Source: a virus
Direction: 5' to 3' (one strand)
IMG/VR virus record: IMGVR_UViG_3300027833_000245
Coordinates: 1 to 21,546 of that record
Length of the DNA stretch: 21,546 nucleotides
This document shows positions 14,257-21,429 of the stretch, piece after piece; position 1 is the first letter of the stretch; every line of letters begins with the position of its first letter. A program made the translations under genes and the position numbers. The notes below the pieces were generated by a model. That model saw only the letters and a list, made by a program, of their open reading frames with translations. It had not been told where the DNA came from and searched no databases.

Positions 14257-17200
14257 ATGCCAAAGAAGAATCCATTAGCTACTGCATTCGATAAGTTTAG
14301 CTCTAAAGATGGAGTATTAGGCGAAATTAGTGCAAACACACTTCTTGTCGCAGAAACATTTGATGAAGGTGGAGAGATATTTGATAGAATAGACCGAATG
14401 GTCGAAGCTATAGAAACTATCGTTGAATCTACTCAATCTGGTAGTGGCGGGCTTCAAGAGGCTATTGTATTAAATTTAGTAGCACCAACACTTAAACCTA
14501 TTGGTTTAGGTATGGGCTTTATTATTGATGCGTTAAATCAGGCCGAGAGTGCTGAAGATTTAACGTCAAAATTCGGCGCACTTAATGCTGGATTAGTAGT
14601 ATTAGGAGATATAGGTAAATCTATATTAATGTTTGCAGCAACGATGGTAATAGGAATACCAATCTTAATGATTGCTGCAGTTACTGCCCCAGTCTGGGTT
14701 GGTGGTATTTATGTTATTATACAGGGTATTAAAATGGCAACTCAAGGCCTAGAAGAAGGCGAGTTGGATAAATTAATAATACTCCACGCAATCGGGGCAT
14801 CAATTGTGAAATTTGGATTATTGATGGCAGCAATGGTATTAATAGCACCAGTTGCACTTGTAGGTATGTTATTTACAGTACCTTTACTTCTAGGTGTTGT
14901 TGCAATAGCAAAGTATATAGGTGAGCACTTTACTGAAGAAGCTCTAGATAAATTTATGACTTTTAATAAAGCAATGGTCATATTAGGATTAGGTATCTTA
15001 TCGATTGGTTTATCATTAGCTTTAGTGGCAGTACTTGCAAAGCATATTATTATGGGACTTTTCGTCTTCGGTGTGGTTGCACTTGGATTAGGTGCTATAT
15101 TTATGTTATGGGAGAAGTTATTTCAAATAGATGAAACGAAAGCAGAGGCTTATGCAAAATCATTAGCTTTCTTAGGAATTGGTATTATTACTATTGGTTT
15201 AGGCTTGATGTTAATGAACGCATTTGCTGGAGCAATCATAAAAGGTTTAATGGTAGCAGCATTAGTATTAATAGTAATAGGTGGTGTATTCTTCCTATTC
15301 CAGAAAATGGGAATTAATAAAACTATTAAGAAAACAGCAAGCGGCTTAATCTTAGCCGCTGGTGCAATTTTAGCACTATCTGTCGCATTAGCACTTTCTA
15401 ATTTAATTATGCCAGGATTTTTAGATACAATGGGTATTTTAATGATTATTGGAGCTGTGGCATTAACCATGTTCTTTATAGGAAAGCAAATAGGTAATAT
15501 CGTAAAAGGTGCGCTTGCATTAATTGTAATGGGAATAGGTTTGTTTGCATTATCAGTTGGTATTGGATTTATGAGATTAGCAATTCCTAGTGTTGAAGTT
15601 GGAATAGGCATGATAGCCTTAATCGGTGGAATAGGTCTTGTATTTGGAGTAATAGGTATGGCATTCGCCAACGTAGCTTTAGGTGGCGCCGCAATGATAA
15701 TTGCAGGAGTTGCATTAATAGTCTTAGGGCTTGGTGTAATGGCAATGATGCATTCATTACCTACTGTTGAAGAGGGTATTGGTATGTTATTATTAATAGG
15801 TGGTTTAGGCCTGGTATTTGGAGTTGCTGGTTTAGCGGCTGCATTTATAGCATTAGGTGCAGCATCTATGATTGTTGCTGGTGTAGCGTTAATCGTTATA
15901 GGAGCCGGCGTAGCAATCATGGCAGCAGCTACTAAAGATGTTACAATGGATCAAGTTCTTGTAATGGGAGCAATTATAGGTGGTATCGGAGTTGCAATGG
16001 CAGCTGCTGGTTTAGCATCACCTTTAATCTTATTAGGTTCTGTCGCAATGACTGCAGCAGGAATTGCAGTGTTAGCAATCTCTGTAGGTATGGCAGCTCT
16101 AGCAGCAATTGACTTTAATAAATTAGGTACTATTTCTGAAAAAGGTAATAAAGCATTTAACTGGTCTGGTGAAAAAGGATTCTTCGGTGGTAAGAAATCT
16201 AACTTTGAAACAGCAATGGATGCCATTGCAGATGGTATGTCATTAGGACCATTATCAATATTAGGTATTATGACCGGCGCGCCAGTTATGATTTTAGCAG
16301 GAGCTGCATTAACAAGTATTGCATTAGGACTTAGGGTATTTACATCAGCTATAGGAGATACTGATTTACCTAGACTAAGCGATAATGTACAAATGATCGT
16401 TTCAGGTTTATCTGAAACTTTTGCTGAAGTCGGCGCATCAATGGGAGGACCTTTTTGGTTCACTAGTGATGTATATAAAGGTATTCAGGCTACTCGAGGT
16501 ATGGGCACATCATTAACAGGTATTGCTAAAGGTGTTCAAGCTATGGCAATGCTTAGATTCCCAACAGGATTTGATAAAGAGGGTAATCCAACAGGATATG
16601 AAACTATAGATTTAGGAACCGCAGTACCAAACTTAGTTGCTAATACTAAATTAATAATCACAGGTTTAAGTTCTGCATTTGCAGAGGTTGGAGAATCTAA
16701 AGCAGCTCAAGGCAGTTCATGGTTTAGTTCTTCTTCTTATGAAAAGGGTATTGATGTTGTTCAGAAAATGGGTACACCGCTATTTAATTTAGCAAAAGGT
16801 GTACAGTCTATGGCAATGCTTAAATTTCCAACTGGATTTGATAAGGACGGTAACGCAACAGGATATAAATCAATTGGAGACGTAGATACTTTAGTTGCTA
16901 AGCTTGCTAAGAACACAAAAGCACTTATTATAGGTTTAGCTGGAGTATTTGAAGAAGTTGGAGCATCTGGTGTCGGCAGCGGCGGAGGATGGTTCTCTTC
17001 ATCTAATTTTGAAAAGGGTGCTGAAATAGCATTACAATTAGCAGATCCTTATTCTTCATTAGCAGATGCAGTTGAATCTGTCGCAACACTTACAGAAGGT
17101 ATTACAGACCCAGTATTACTTAGAGAGAAAGTTACATCTTTAGTAGAAACTATTTCAGTAATAGGTGGTTTCTGGGTACAATCATTTTTTGATGGTGTTA

Positions 17201-18300
17201 ATGCTGCACGTAATGTTAAAGAACCTTATAGCATTTTAGCCTCAGCAGTTACTGATGTTACTACAATTACAAGTGCAATTTCAGACGGAGCTGAAGTTAG
17301 AGAAAAAGTATCAGCTATGATCGAGTCTATTGTTGGAACCAATGATGATGGCGTAGATATGGGCGCTAAGACCTCATTAATTCATGCAATTGGATGGACT
17401 TATGGAAAATTAGGAGTTGCAATACCTTTAATTGTTAATGCAATTACTCAATTTACTGTTGAAAAAGGTAAAGCTTTCGCATCAATTTTTGGTGGTGAGA
17501 CTCCAGCTGAAATGTATGAAGCAAAAAACAAAATGCTTAAAACATTAGCAACGTCTTATATGAGAATGGCGGTTGCTATTCCAATGATTGTAGCATCAGT
17601 TAATAGTTTAGCTGCAGAACCAATGAATGAGTTTACTAAACTCTATGGAGGTGTAACTAACGATATTGAAGTTTTAGCAGCTAAAAGTACTTTATTTGAA
17701 GCAGTCGGTTCATCTTATCAAAAAATAGGTGCTGCAGCCCCTCAAATTGCTAGTGCTATAAACGGTACTAGTCTAGAACAGATGCAAGGATGGACTGGCA
17801 TGTTTGTCGGTGATGTTGGATTCTTAAGACCTATTGCAGGTTACAACGCACAAACAGAACTTTGGAGTACAATCGGAAACTCTCTTACAATGGGAGCCAC
17901 TGCATTCCCTCAGATCTCTGCCGGGATAAATGCAGTAGACTATAATAAATTAGTAGAGTCTAGAAGAATGTTTGAAGCATTAGGAGTTCTTGCTGAAGGT
18001 GGTGAACCTTCAGATATACTTGCAGCAATGGGAGAGTCTTTAGAAGTTGCAATGCAACGTTTAGCAGATATTCTAATGGAATTCCAAACATCAGTTGGAG
18101 AGTCTCAAGATGCTCAAGGAGGTTTCTTATCAGAATTAGCTAGCCTACCAGGTAAATTAGTTGGTGGTGTTGCAGACGGCATACGCGGAGATAGTGGCGG
18201 TGGTAATAATGCAGAAGTAGTAAGAGCTGTTAAGCAACTACAAAACGCACTTACTAAAACCGGAATTAAAATTAGTAATAACGGTCGTCTTTCTAATTAA
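14257..18300 (+). CDS. Tape-measure-like tail protein, large and repeat-built
   Basis: The longest gene (1347 aa), directly after the chaperone pair, is the expected place for the tail tape measure, which sets tail length and is ejected on infection (T4 gp29: 590 aa). Residues 1-110 are mixed helices. Residues about 115-620 are a nearly continuous series of hydrophobic Gly/Ala/Ile/Leu/Met helices built from repeats of about 58-60 residues (for example starting GIGMIAL at 449 and GIGMLLL at 507). Residues about 705-1010 contain three full and one partial copy of a second repeat, 86-90 residues. The C-terminus is Ser/Gly-rich, then a short amphipathic helix (AEVVRAVKQLQNAL). At about 0.15 nm per residue of a helical tape measure the tail would be near 200 nm. 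Function is from size, position and hydrophobicity, not sequence identity to gp29. Confidence 0.75.
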   Translation: MPKKNPLATAFDKFSSKDGVLGEISANTLLVAETFDEGGEIFDRIDRMVEAIETIVESTQSGSGGLQEAIVLNLVAPTLKPIGLGMGFIIDALNQAESAEDLTSKFGALNAGLVVLGDIGKSILMFAATMVIGIPILMIAAVTAPVWVGGIYVIIQGIKMATQGLEEGELDKLIILHAIGASIVKFGLLMAAMVLIAPVALVGMLFTVPLLLGVVAIAKYIGEHFTEEALDKFMTFNKAMVILGLGILSIGLSLALVAVLAKHIIMGLFVFGVVALGLGAIFMLWEKLFQIDETKAEAYAKSLAFLGIGIITIGLGLMLMNAFAGAIIKGLMVAALVLIVIGGVFFLFQKMGINKTIKKTASGLILAAGAILALSVALALSNLIMPGFLDTMGILMIIGAVALTMFFIGKQIGNIVKGALALIVMGIGLFALSVGIGFMRLAIPSVEVGIGMIALIGGIGLVFGVIGMAFANVALGGAAMIIAGVALIVLGLGVMAMMHSLPTVEEGIGMLLLIGGLGLVFGVAGLAAAFIALGAASMIVAGVALIVIGAGVAIMAAATKDVTMDQVLVMGAIIGGIGVAMAAAGLASPLILLGSVAMTAAGIAVLAISVGMAALAAIDFNKLGTISEKGNKAFNWSGEKGFFGGKKSNFETAMDAIADGMSLGPLSILGIMTGAPVMILAGAALTSIALGLRVFTSAIGDTDLPRLSDNVQMIVSGLSETFAEVGASMGGPFWFTSDVYKGIQATRGMGTSLTGIAKGVQAMAMLRFPTGFDKEGNPTGYETIDLGTAVPNLVANTKLIITGLSSAFAEVGESKAAQGSSWFSSSSYEKGIDVVQKMGTPLFNLAKGVQSMAMLKFPTGFDKDGNATGYKSIGDVDTLVAKLAKNTKALIIGLAGVFEEVGASGVGSGGGWFSSSNFEKGAEIALQLADPYSSLADAVESVATLTEGITDPVLLREKVTSLVETISVIGGFWVQSFFDGVNAARNVKEPYSILASAVTDVTTITSAISDGAEVREKVSAMIESIVGTNDDGVDMGAKTSLIHAIGWTYGKLGVAIPLIVNAITQFTVEKGKAFASIFGGETPAEMYEAKNKMLKTLATSYMRMAVAIPMIVASVNSLAAEPMNEFTKLYGGVTNDIEVLAAKSTLFEAVGSSYQKIGAAAPQIASAINGTSLEQMQGWTGMFVGDVGFLRPIAGYNAQTELWSTIGNSLTMGATAFPQISAGINAVDYNKLVESRRMFEALGVLAEGGEPSDILAAMGESLEVAMQRLADILMEFQTSVGESQDAQGGFLSELASLPGKLVGGVADGIRGDSGGGNNAEVVRAVKQLQNALTKTGIKISNNGRLSN
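15400..16125 (+). repeat. Degenerate hydrophobic protein repeats of about 58-62 residues
   Basis: Within the tape measure, units begin near residues 388, 449, 507 and 568 with (G)IGM-x-L-IGG-x-GLVFG-like stretches, a Gly/Ala helix, then MIIAGVALIVLGLGV-like stretches. The middle two (449-506 and 507-567) are the most alike. They are inside a single open frame and so are gene-internal duplications. Confidence 0.7.
16369..17275 (+). repeat. Three and a half tandem repeats of 86-90 residues in the tape measure
   Basis: Copies begin near residues 705, 791 and 881. Each has an N-x(2-6)-I-GL-x-x-x-F-x-EVG-x-S stretch, then WF-(S/T)S, a Lys-Gly-x-x pattern, and, in copies 1 and 2, AMAMLRFPTGFDKEGNPTGY or its near twin AMAMLKFPTGFDKDGNATGY. 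A fourth, shortened copy with NAARNVKEPYSILASAV follows to about residue 1006. Confidence 0.85.
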
Positions 18301-18343
18301 ACTTTTTCTAAAAACTTGATATAAGTACTAAACAGATTAATTT

Positions 18344-18673
18344 ATGATAACAAGTACTACATCACATTACAAGAGTTCAACTATTAATTCAGCAACATAC
18401 GACGTTACTGATCAAACGCTAACAGTAGTTTTTAAATGGGCAACTTATGTCTATGAAGCAGTTGACGTAGAAACTTGGAACAAATTTAATTTAGCAGATT
18501 CTCAAGGCAAAGCACTTAATGAACATATTAAAGGTAGTTTTGAATACGCTAAATACAAGGATCAAATTCCTACTGGCATTAAATTTGAACAATCTGGAAT
18601 GGTTAAAAACATTACAGCACCCGGTAGTCTATTAAATGAGTTACCTCCTTCTGATTATCAAATGGGAAATTAA
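18344..18673 (+). CDS. KTSC-domain protein
   Basis: A 109-aa protein whose residues about 8-72 follow the KTSC domain pattern: Ser-x-x-Ile-x-x-Ala-x-Tyr-Asp, then TLTVVFKWATYVYEAVD, then a helix with (W/Y)-x-x-F-x-x-ADSQGKALNEHIKG-x-F-x-Y. KTSC domains were named from the C-terminus of some lysyl-tRNA synthetases and occur as free small proteins in bacteria and phages; the biochemical role is not settled. The C-terminal 35 residues look flexible (Pro/Leu). It starts 44 bases after the tape-measure stop, and its stop is one base from the next small ORF, so it probably belongs with the small-protein cluster that follows. Confidence 0.75.
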   Translation: MITSTTSHYKSSTINSATYDVTDQTLTVVFKWATYVYEAVDVETWNKFNLADSQGKALNEHIKGSFEYAKYKDQIPTGIKFEQSGMVKNITAPGSLLNELPPSDYQMGN

Positions 18674-18674
18674 T

Positions 18675-18773
18675 ATGAAAAGAATTAAAAGATTTTGGAA
18701 ATACCTACAGTGGCTAGAAGAACAGAGAATGAAAGCTGCGATTCATAGTTGTAGTGCAGGACCATTAATGTAA
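18675..18773 (+). CDS. Very small basic ORF (32 aa)
   Basis: ATG one base after the KTSC-protein stop (TAA-T-ATG) opens 32 codons to TAA 18771-18773. The N-terminal half is a strongly basic, aromatic helix (MKRIKRFWKYLQWLEEQRM), the rest is short with one Cys. The same coupled spacing occurs elsewhere in this genome (3329/3331), which supports translation. The peptide could be membrane-surface or nucleic-acid binding; this is speculation from composition. Confidence 0.5.
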   Translation: MKRIKRFWKYLQWLEEQRMKAAIHSCSAGPLM

Positions 18774-18781
18774 TATTTATT

Positions 18782-19033
18782 ATGACAAAAGCAAGCATCG
18801 TACAAAGACTATTAGATAAAAAACAAATCACAGCTGAAGAAGCAGTGGTTTTACTTAAAGAAGAGACATACAACCCACCTTCTTATCCAATATATACTCC
18901 GAATCCATATTACGATACTCCGAACACAACACCACCTCCAGTATGGTGTTCAACAGATACTCTTAGTACTCCAGCAGCAGGTGACAGCTGGGAATACAGA
19001 GATACTAAGTTTACTCCTCCAACAGAAAACTAA
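18782..19033 (+). CDS. Unidentified 83-aa protein with Pro-rich C-terminal half
   Basis: The N-terminal 28 residues form two short helices (SIVQRLLDKKQITAEEAVVLLKEE). The pattern, a helix with LLDK, a turn with IT and a second helix, is like short oligomerisation domains such as SHOCT. The rest is rich in Pro, Thr and Tyr (many Pro-Tyr and Tyr-x-x-Pro steps) and is probably disordered, with one Cys. No family is recognised. Its start lies 8 bases after the preceding small ORF. Confidence 0.65.
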   Translation: MTKASIVQRLLDKKQITAEEAVVLLKEETYNPPSYPIYTPNPYYDTPNTTPPPVWCSTDTLSTPAAGDSWEYRDTKFTPPTEN

Positions 19034-19050
19034 TTTAAAATCAATTTCTA

Positions 19051-19218
19051 ATGAAAAAGTCTAGGCAGCCGGTGGTGGCTAATGACTCCGACGAAAGTCG
19101 TAAAAAAGCTCTACAGTTCAAGAAGCGTAAACAACGCAACAAAGAACCTAAAATTAATTTTAAAAATATTAGATCAATGGATGATCTAGAAGATTATGAA
19201 GATGAATATAATTTCTGA
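19051..19218 (+). CDS. Unidentified 55-aa protein, basic core and acidic tail
   Basis: ATG 19051, 17 bases after the previous stop, gives 55 codons to TGA 19216-19218. The centre is very basic (SRKKALQFKKRKQRNKEPK) and the end very acidic (DDLEDYEDEYNF). This arrangement suggests an intrinsically charged, nucleic-acid or protein-binding peptide. The end overlaps the next gene by 23 bases. No family recognised. Confidence 0.55.
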   Translation: MKKSRQPVVANDSDESRKKALQFKKRKQRNKEPKINFKNIRSMDDLEDYEDEYNF

Positions 19219-19450
19219 TAAACCATTAATATTAGATTATTCTAATTTAAGTGAAATAGGCTTTATACACATGCATGTTTCGGCCATTTTAAGGAATCCT
19301 AATGACATTACTGAAGGAGTTAACGGATTATGCAGGGCAGGCGCGTTTGGTCGACTGGCACACATCCTACAGCTAGCTGGAGCACCTGAACCTATTATCC
19401 TCAATGTTATTAATGACCCGGAAGCTGAATTGACCTATGAGCTTGCATAA
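19196..19450 (+). CDS. Unidentified 84-aa protein
   Basis: The frame starts at ATG 19196 or, two codons later, at ATG 19202; both lie inside the previous ORF (overlap 23 or 17 bases), consistent with coupled translation. The protein has a short N-terminal part with SDKPLILDYSN, then a helix pair with HVSAILRNPNDI and GLCRAGAFGRLAHILQLAG, and an acidic end. One Cys. No signal peptide or membrane segment. No family recognised. The next ORF starts within its last codons. Confidence 0.6.
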   Translation: MKMNIISDKPLILDYSNLSEIGFIHMHVSAILRNPNDITEGVNGLCRAGAFGRLAHILQLAGAPEPIILNVINDPEAELTYELA

Positions 19451-19544
19451 ACCAGAATACATCTATTGGGAAGACTCTTGGAATTATACTCCAAAAGATG
19501 TACCTGACGCGAATAGTGAAACAATTACACCTGATAAGATATAA
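19437..19544 (+). CDS. Very small ORF (35 aa), overlapping
   Basis: ATG 19437 lies inside the end of the preceding gene (14-base overlap); 35 codons run to TAA 19542-19544. The peptide is Trp/Tyr-rich and acidic (YIYWEDSWNYTPKDVPD) with no helix or membrane segment. It fills the gap to the DNA-glycosylase gene. The case rests on spacing and on lack of another explanation for the gap, so it is uncertain. Confidence 0.4.
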   Translation: MSLHKPEYIYWEDSWNYTPKDVPDANSETITPDKI

Positions 19545-19562
19545 CTATTAAATCACACTATT

Positions 19563-20408
19563 ATGCCAGAGTTAGCGGAACTCAAGTTCACATCAGACTA
19601 CGTAAATCAAGTTTCAGAAGGAGCAACTTATCTTAGAGTAGAAAAGAATCCAGTACATAAATGTGAAGACTTAGATATTCCATTTAAATCATTTAAAATC
19701 AAGGCTAAATCAAAAGGTAAAGAAATGGTACTTTACTTTTTAGATGATTATTCAGATCAATTTATTACAGTTAGAATTACGATGGGAATGTCTGGTCATT
19801 TTAAACTTACTAATTCAGGTGATGAAGCAAAACATGCACACCTTAAATTTTATCGTAAAGATGGAACTACATTATCATTTGTAGATGTTAGGCGCTTTGG
19901 TAAATGGAAACAAGGTCTAGTTTGGTCAGAAGGTAGAGGTCCGGATCCAACGACAGAATATGATGAGTTCTGGAAAAATGTAATGACTAACTTGACTAAA
20001 CTCAAGAAGCCTCTTTATGAAATGTTAATGGATCAAAAATACTTTAATGGTATTGGTAATTACCTAAGAGCAGAAATTATTTATAGAGCCGAAGATGTAG
20101 ATCCATTCTTACCAGCAGGTATGCAATTCGCAAGATACCCCAAGCTACTAGATTTATGCCGTGATATACCACTTCTAGCGTATGCTAAAGGTGGCGGAAG
20201 CATTAAGGATTGGGATAATCCATTTGGAGATGAGTCTATCCAGGAACGCTTTATGTTATGTTATGGCAATGCCGAAATGTCAAAGAGAAAGGATAGAAAT
20301 GGTAGAACATTTTGGTATGATAAGAAATGGGATAATGTACCAACAAGCAGAGATGATTTAGGAGAGTATTTAAGTAACACCAAGAGTTCTCAATATGCAA
20401 GCAACTAG
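19563..20408 (+). CDS. Fpg/Nei-family DNA glycosylase, zincless
   Basis: Predicted base-excision enzyme removing oxidised bases and cutting the AP site. The N-terminus MPELAELKF has the catalytic Pro2 and Glu3. Then come KSKGKEMVLYF (Lys of the beta-clamp), MGMSGHF, DVRRFGKW, GPDP, and the helix-two-turn-helix segment MDQKYFNGIGNYLRAEIIYRA, which are the Fpg/Nei hallmarks. The C-terminal finger, FMLCYGNAEMSKRKDRNGRT followed by FWYDKKW, has the fold and the conserved Arg but only one Cys (C233). The four-Cys zinc site is therefore absent, as in NEIL1-type and some plant Fpg proteins. At 281 aa it is about normal. The family subclass (Fpg or Nei) is not clear from sequence. It could protect phage DNA from host- or light-induced oxidation, or be repurposed. 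Its 3' end overlaps the next ORF. Confidence 0.88.
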   Translation: MPELAELKFTSDYVNQVSEGATYLRVEKNPVHKCEDLDIPFKSFKIKAKSKGKEMVLYFLDDYSDQFITVRITMGMSGHFKLTNSGDEAKHAHLKFYRKDGTTLSFVDVRRFGKWKQGLVWSEGRGPDPTTEYDEFWKNVMTNLTKLKKPLYEMLMDQKYFNGIGNYLRAEIIYRAEDVDPFLPAGMQFARYPKLLDLCRDIPLLAYAKGGGSIKDWDNPFGDESIQERFMLCYGNAEMSKRKDRNGRTFWYDKKWDNVPTSRDDLGEYLSNTKSSQYASN

Positions 20409-20574
20409 TTGGTTAGATAAAAATGAGTGGCCGGATCTGGCTGTAGATAGCGATGCATTTTCACATTACACAAAAATGAGTAAAATCATGGAACAATATG
20501 CTAAAGAGTACCATGCACGAAAACTAGAAGAAGCAAGAGAGAAAGAATTAACTAAATATACTAAATTTTTATGA
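20395..20574 (+). CDS. Unidentified 59-aa small protein
   Basis: ATG 20395 lies inside the last codons of the glycosylase (14-base overlap); 59 codons run to TGA 20572-20574, and the next ATG overlaps its stop in ATGA. Double coupling supports a real gene. The first 25 residues include WLDKNEWPDLAVDSDAFS; the second half is a charged helix (EQYAKEYHARKLEEAREKEL) that could form a coiled coil. No family recognised. Confidence 0.6.
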   Translation: MQATSWLDKNEWPDLAVDSDAFSHYTKMSKIMEQYAKEYHARKLEEAREKELTKYTKFL

Positions 20575-20792
20575 CCGGCAGACCACAGACAAAAGAAGAA
20601 GCATACGAAAAATTACACTTAGAAGATGTACTATCAGCAGTACGTTGGATTAAGTTTGGGATGGAACCAGGCACTAGAAAAAAACCAGCAATTGAATATG
20701 TCAATCACTGGAAAGCCTGGACTAAACTAAATGATATAGAATCATATAACAAAATATTAGAAATAGAAAATATTTCAGAAACTACTCCATAA
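20571..20792 (+). CDS. Unidentified 73-aa protein
   Basis: The start overlaps the previous stop (ATGA) and the stop overlaps the next start (TAATG), so it is the middle of a coupled run. The protein begins MTGRPQTKEEAYEKLHLED, with a helix carrying VLSAVRWIKFG and a second basic/aromatic helix (VNHWKAWTKLND). No Cys, no membrane segment. No family recognised; the fold could be a small helical adaptor. Confidence 0.65.
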   Translation: MTGRPQTKEEAYEKLHLEDVLSAVRWIKFGMEPGTRKKPAIEYVNHWKAWTKLNDIESYNKILEIENISETTP

Positions 20793-21424
20793 TGAAAAAG
20801 AAGGAAAGAATGCAGAACTTGATTATCGTCGGCCATCCCGACGAGAAATCATTCTGTTACAATGGTATTTTTAAAACTATCAAGAAAACATTATTAGAGT
20901 CAGATTATCTAAATGAGATTGAAGTTATCGATTTATATAGAGATAGTTTTCAAAGACCTAGAACAGATCTTATTGAAAAATATAAAGAGTTAGTTAAATG
21001 GGCAGATCGAATTTACTTCGTCTCACCTGTTTGGTGGTTTAGATTAACACCAAGAATGGAAATCTTTTTTGATGAGGTATTAACTCCAGGGTATGCATAT
21101 AAATTTGTACCAGTGGTAGGCCCGTATGCTTATCCTAAGCCATTCTTAGGAGACAAGAAGATAAGAACATATATCACACATGGCGCGCCGGCATTGCCAG
21201 TTAAAACACTTTATTTAAATTCACCTAAACTAAGATTAGTGATGGGAGTATTTACATTTGTCTTTGGATGGAGACTTTCGTTATGGTTAAAAACCAAACA
21301 ATTCTGGTCAGTACCATTTGTATCTACAGCAAAAAGAAAACAATATTTAGAAACAGTTCGTAAAGACGTCATAAAAGACTTAAGAACGCATCAAATTAAA
21401 ACAAAAACCAAAAAACCAGTATAA
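20792..21424 (+). CDS. Flavodoxin-fold NAD(P)H oxidoreductase (quinone reductase-like)
   Basis: Predicted FMN/FAD-dependent oxidoreductase of the NAD(P)H dehydrogenase (quinone)/flavodoxin-2 family. The 210-aa protein has a beta-alpha-beta start, NLIIVGHPDEKSFCYNGI, with the Gly-His-Pro and Ser-Phe flavin-phosphate loop, then a helix and VIDLYRDSF, then WADRIYFVSPVWWFRLTPRM and FFDEVLTPGYAYKF, which form the isoalloxazine side and the conserved FD-x-V-x-x-x-G-x-A-Y segment. A central PYAYPKPFLGDKKIRTYITHGAPA fits the later strand and loop. The C-terminus is basic. The ATG at 20792 overlaps the preceding stop; an internal ATG at 20810 (residue 7) is another start. Such enzymes are uncommon in T4-like phages; it could alter host redox state. 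Confidence 0.85.
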   Translation: MKKKERMQNLIIVGHPDEKSFCYNGIFKTIKKTLLESDYLNEIEVIDLYRDSFQRPRTDLIEKYKELVKWADRIYFVSPVWWFRLTPRMEIFFDEVLTPGYAYKFVPVVGPYAYPKPFLGDKKIRTYITHGAPALPVKTLYLNSPKLRLVMGVFTFVFGWRLSLWLKTKQFWSVPFVSTAKRKQYLETVRKDVIKDLRTHQIKTKTKKPV

Positions 21425-21429
21425 TAACT

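Noticed and set aside
15150-15920. Antisense ORF of 256 codons and another of 170 codons (15951-16463) opposite the tape measure
   Set aside because: They are rich in Pro, Ile, Asn, Thr and Ala, as expected from reading the reverse of Gly/Ala/Ile-rich repeat codons. No family motif, and the forward frame is clearly coding.
16276-21189. GC-rich GGCGCGCC occurring twice (16276-16283 and 21182-21189) in an AT-rich genome
   Set aside because: Both are inside coding frames at Gly/Ala codons (Thr-Gly-Ala-Pro and His-Gly-Ala-Pro); two copies are not enough to argue for function.
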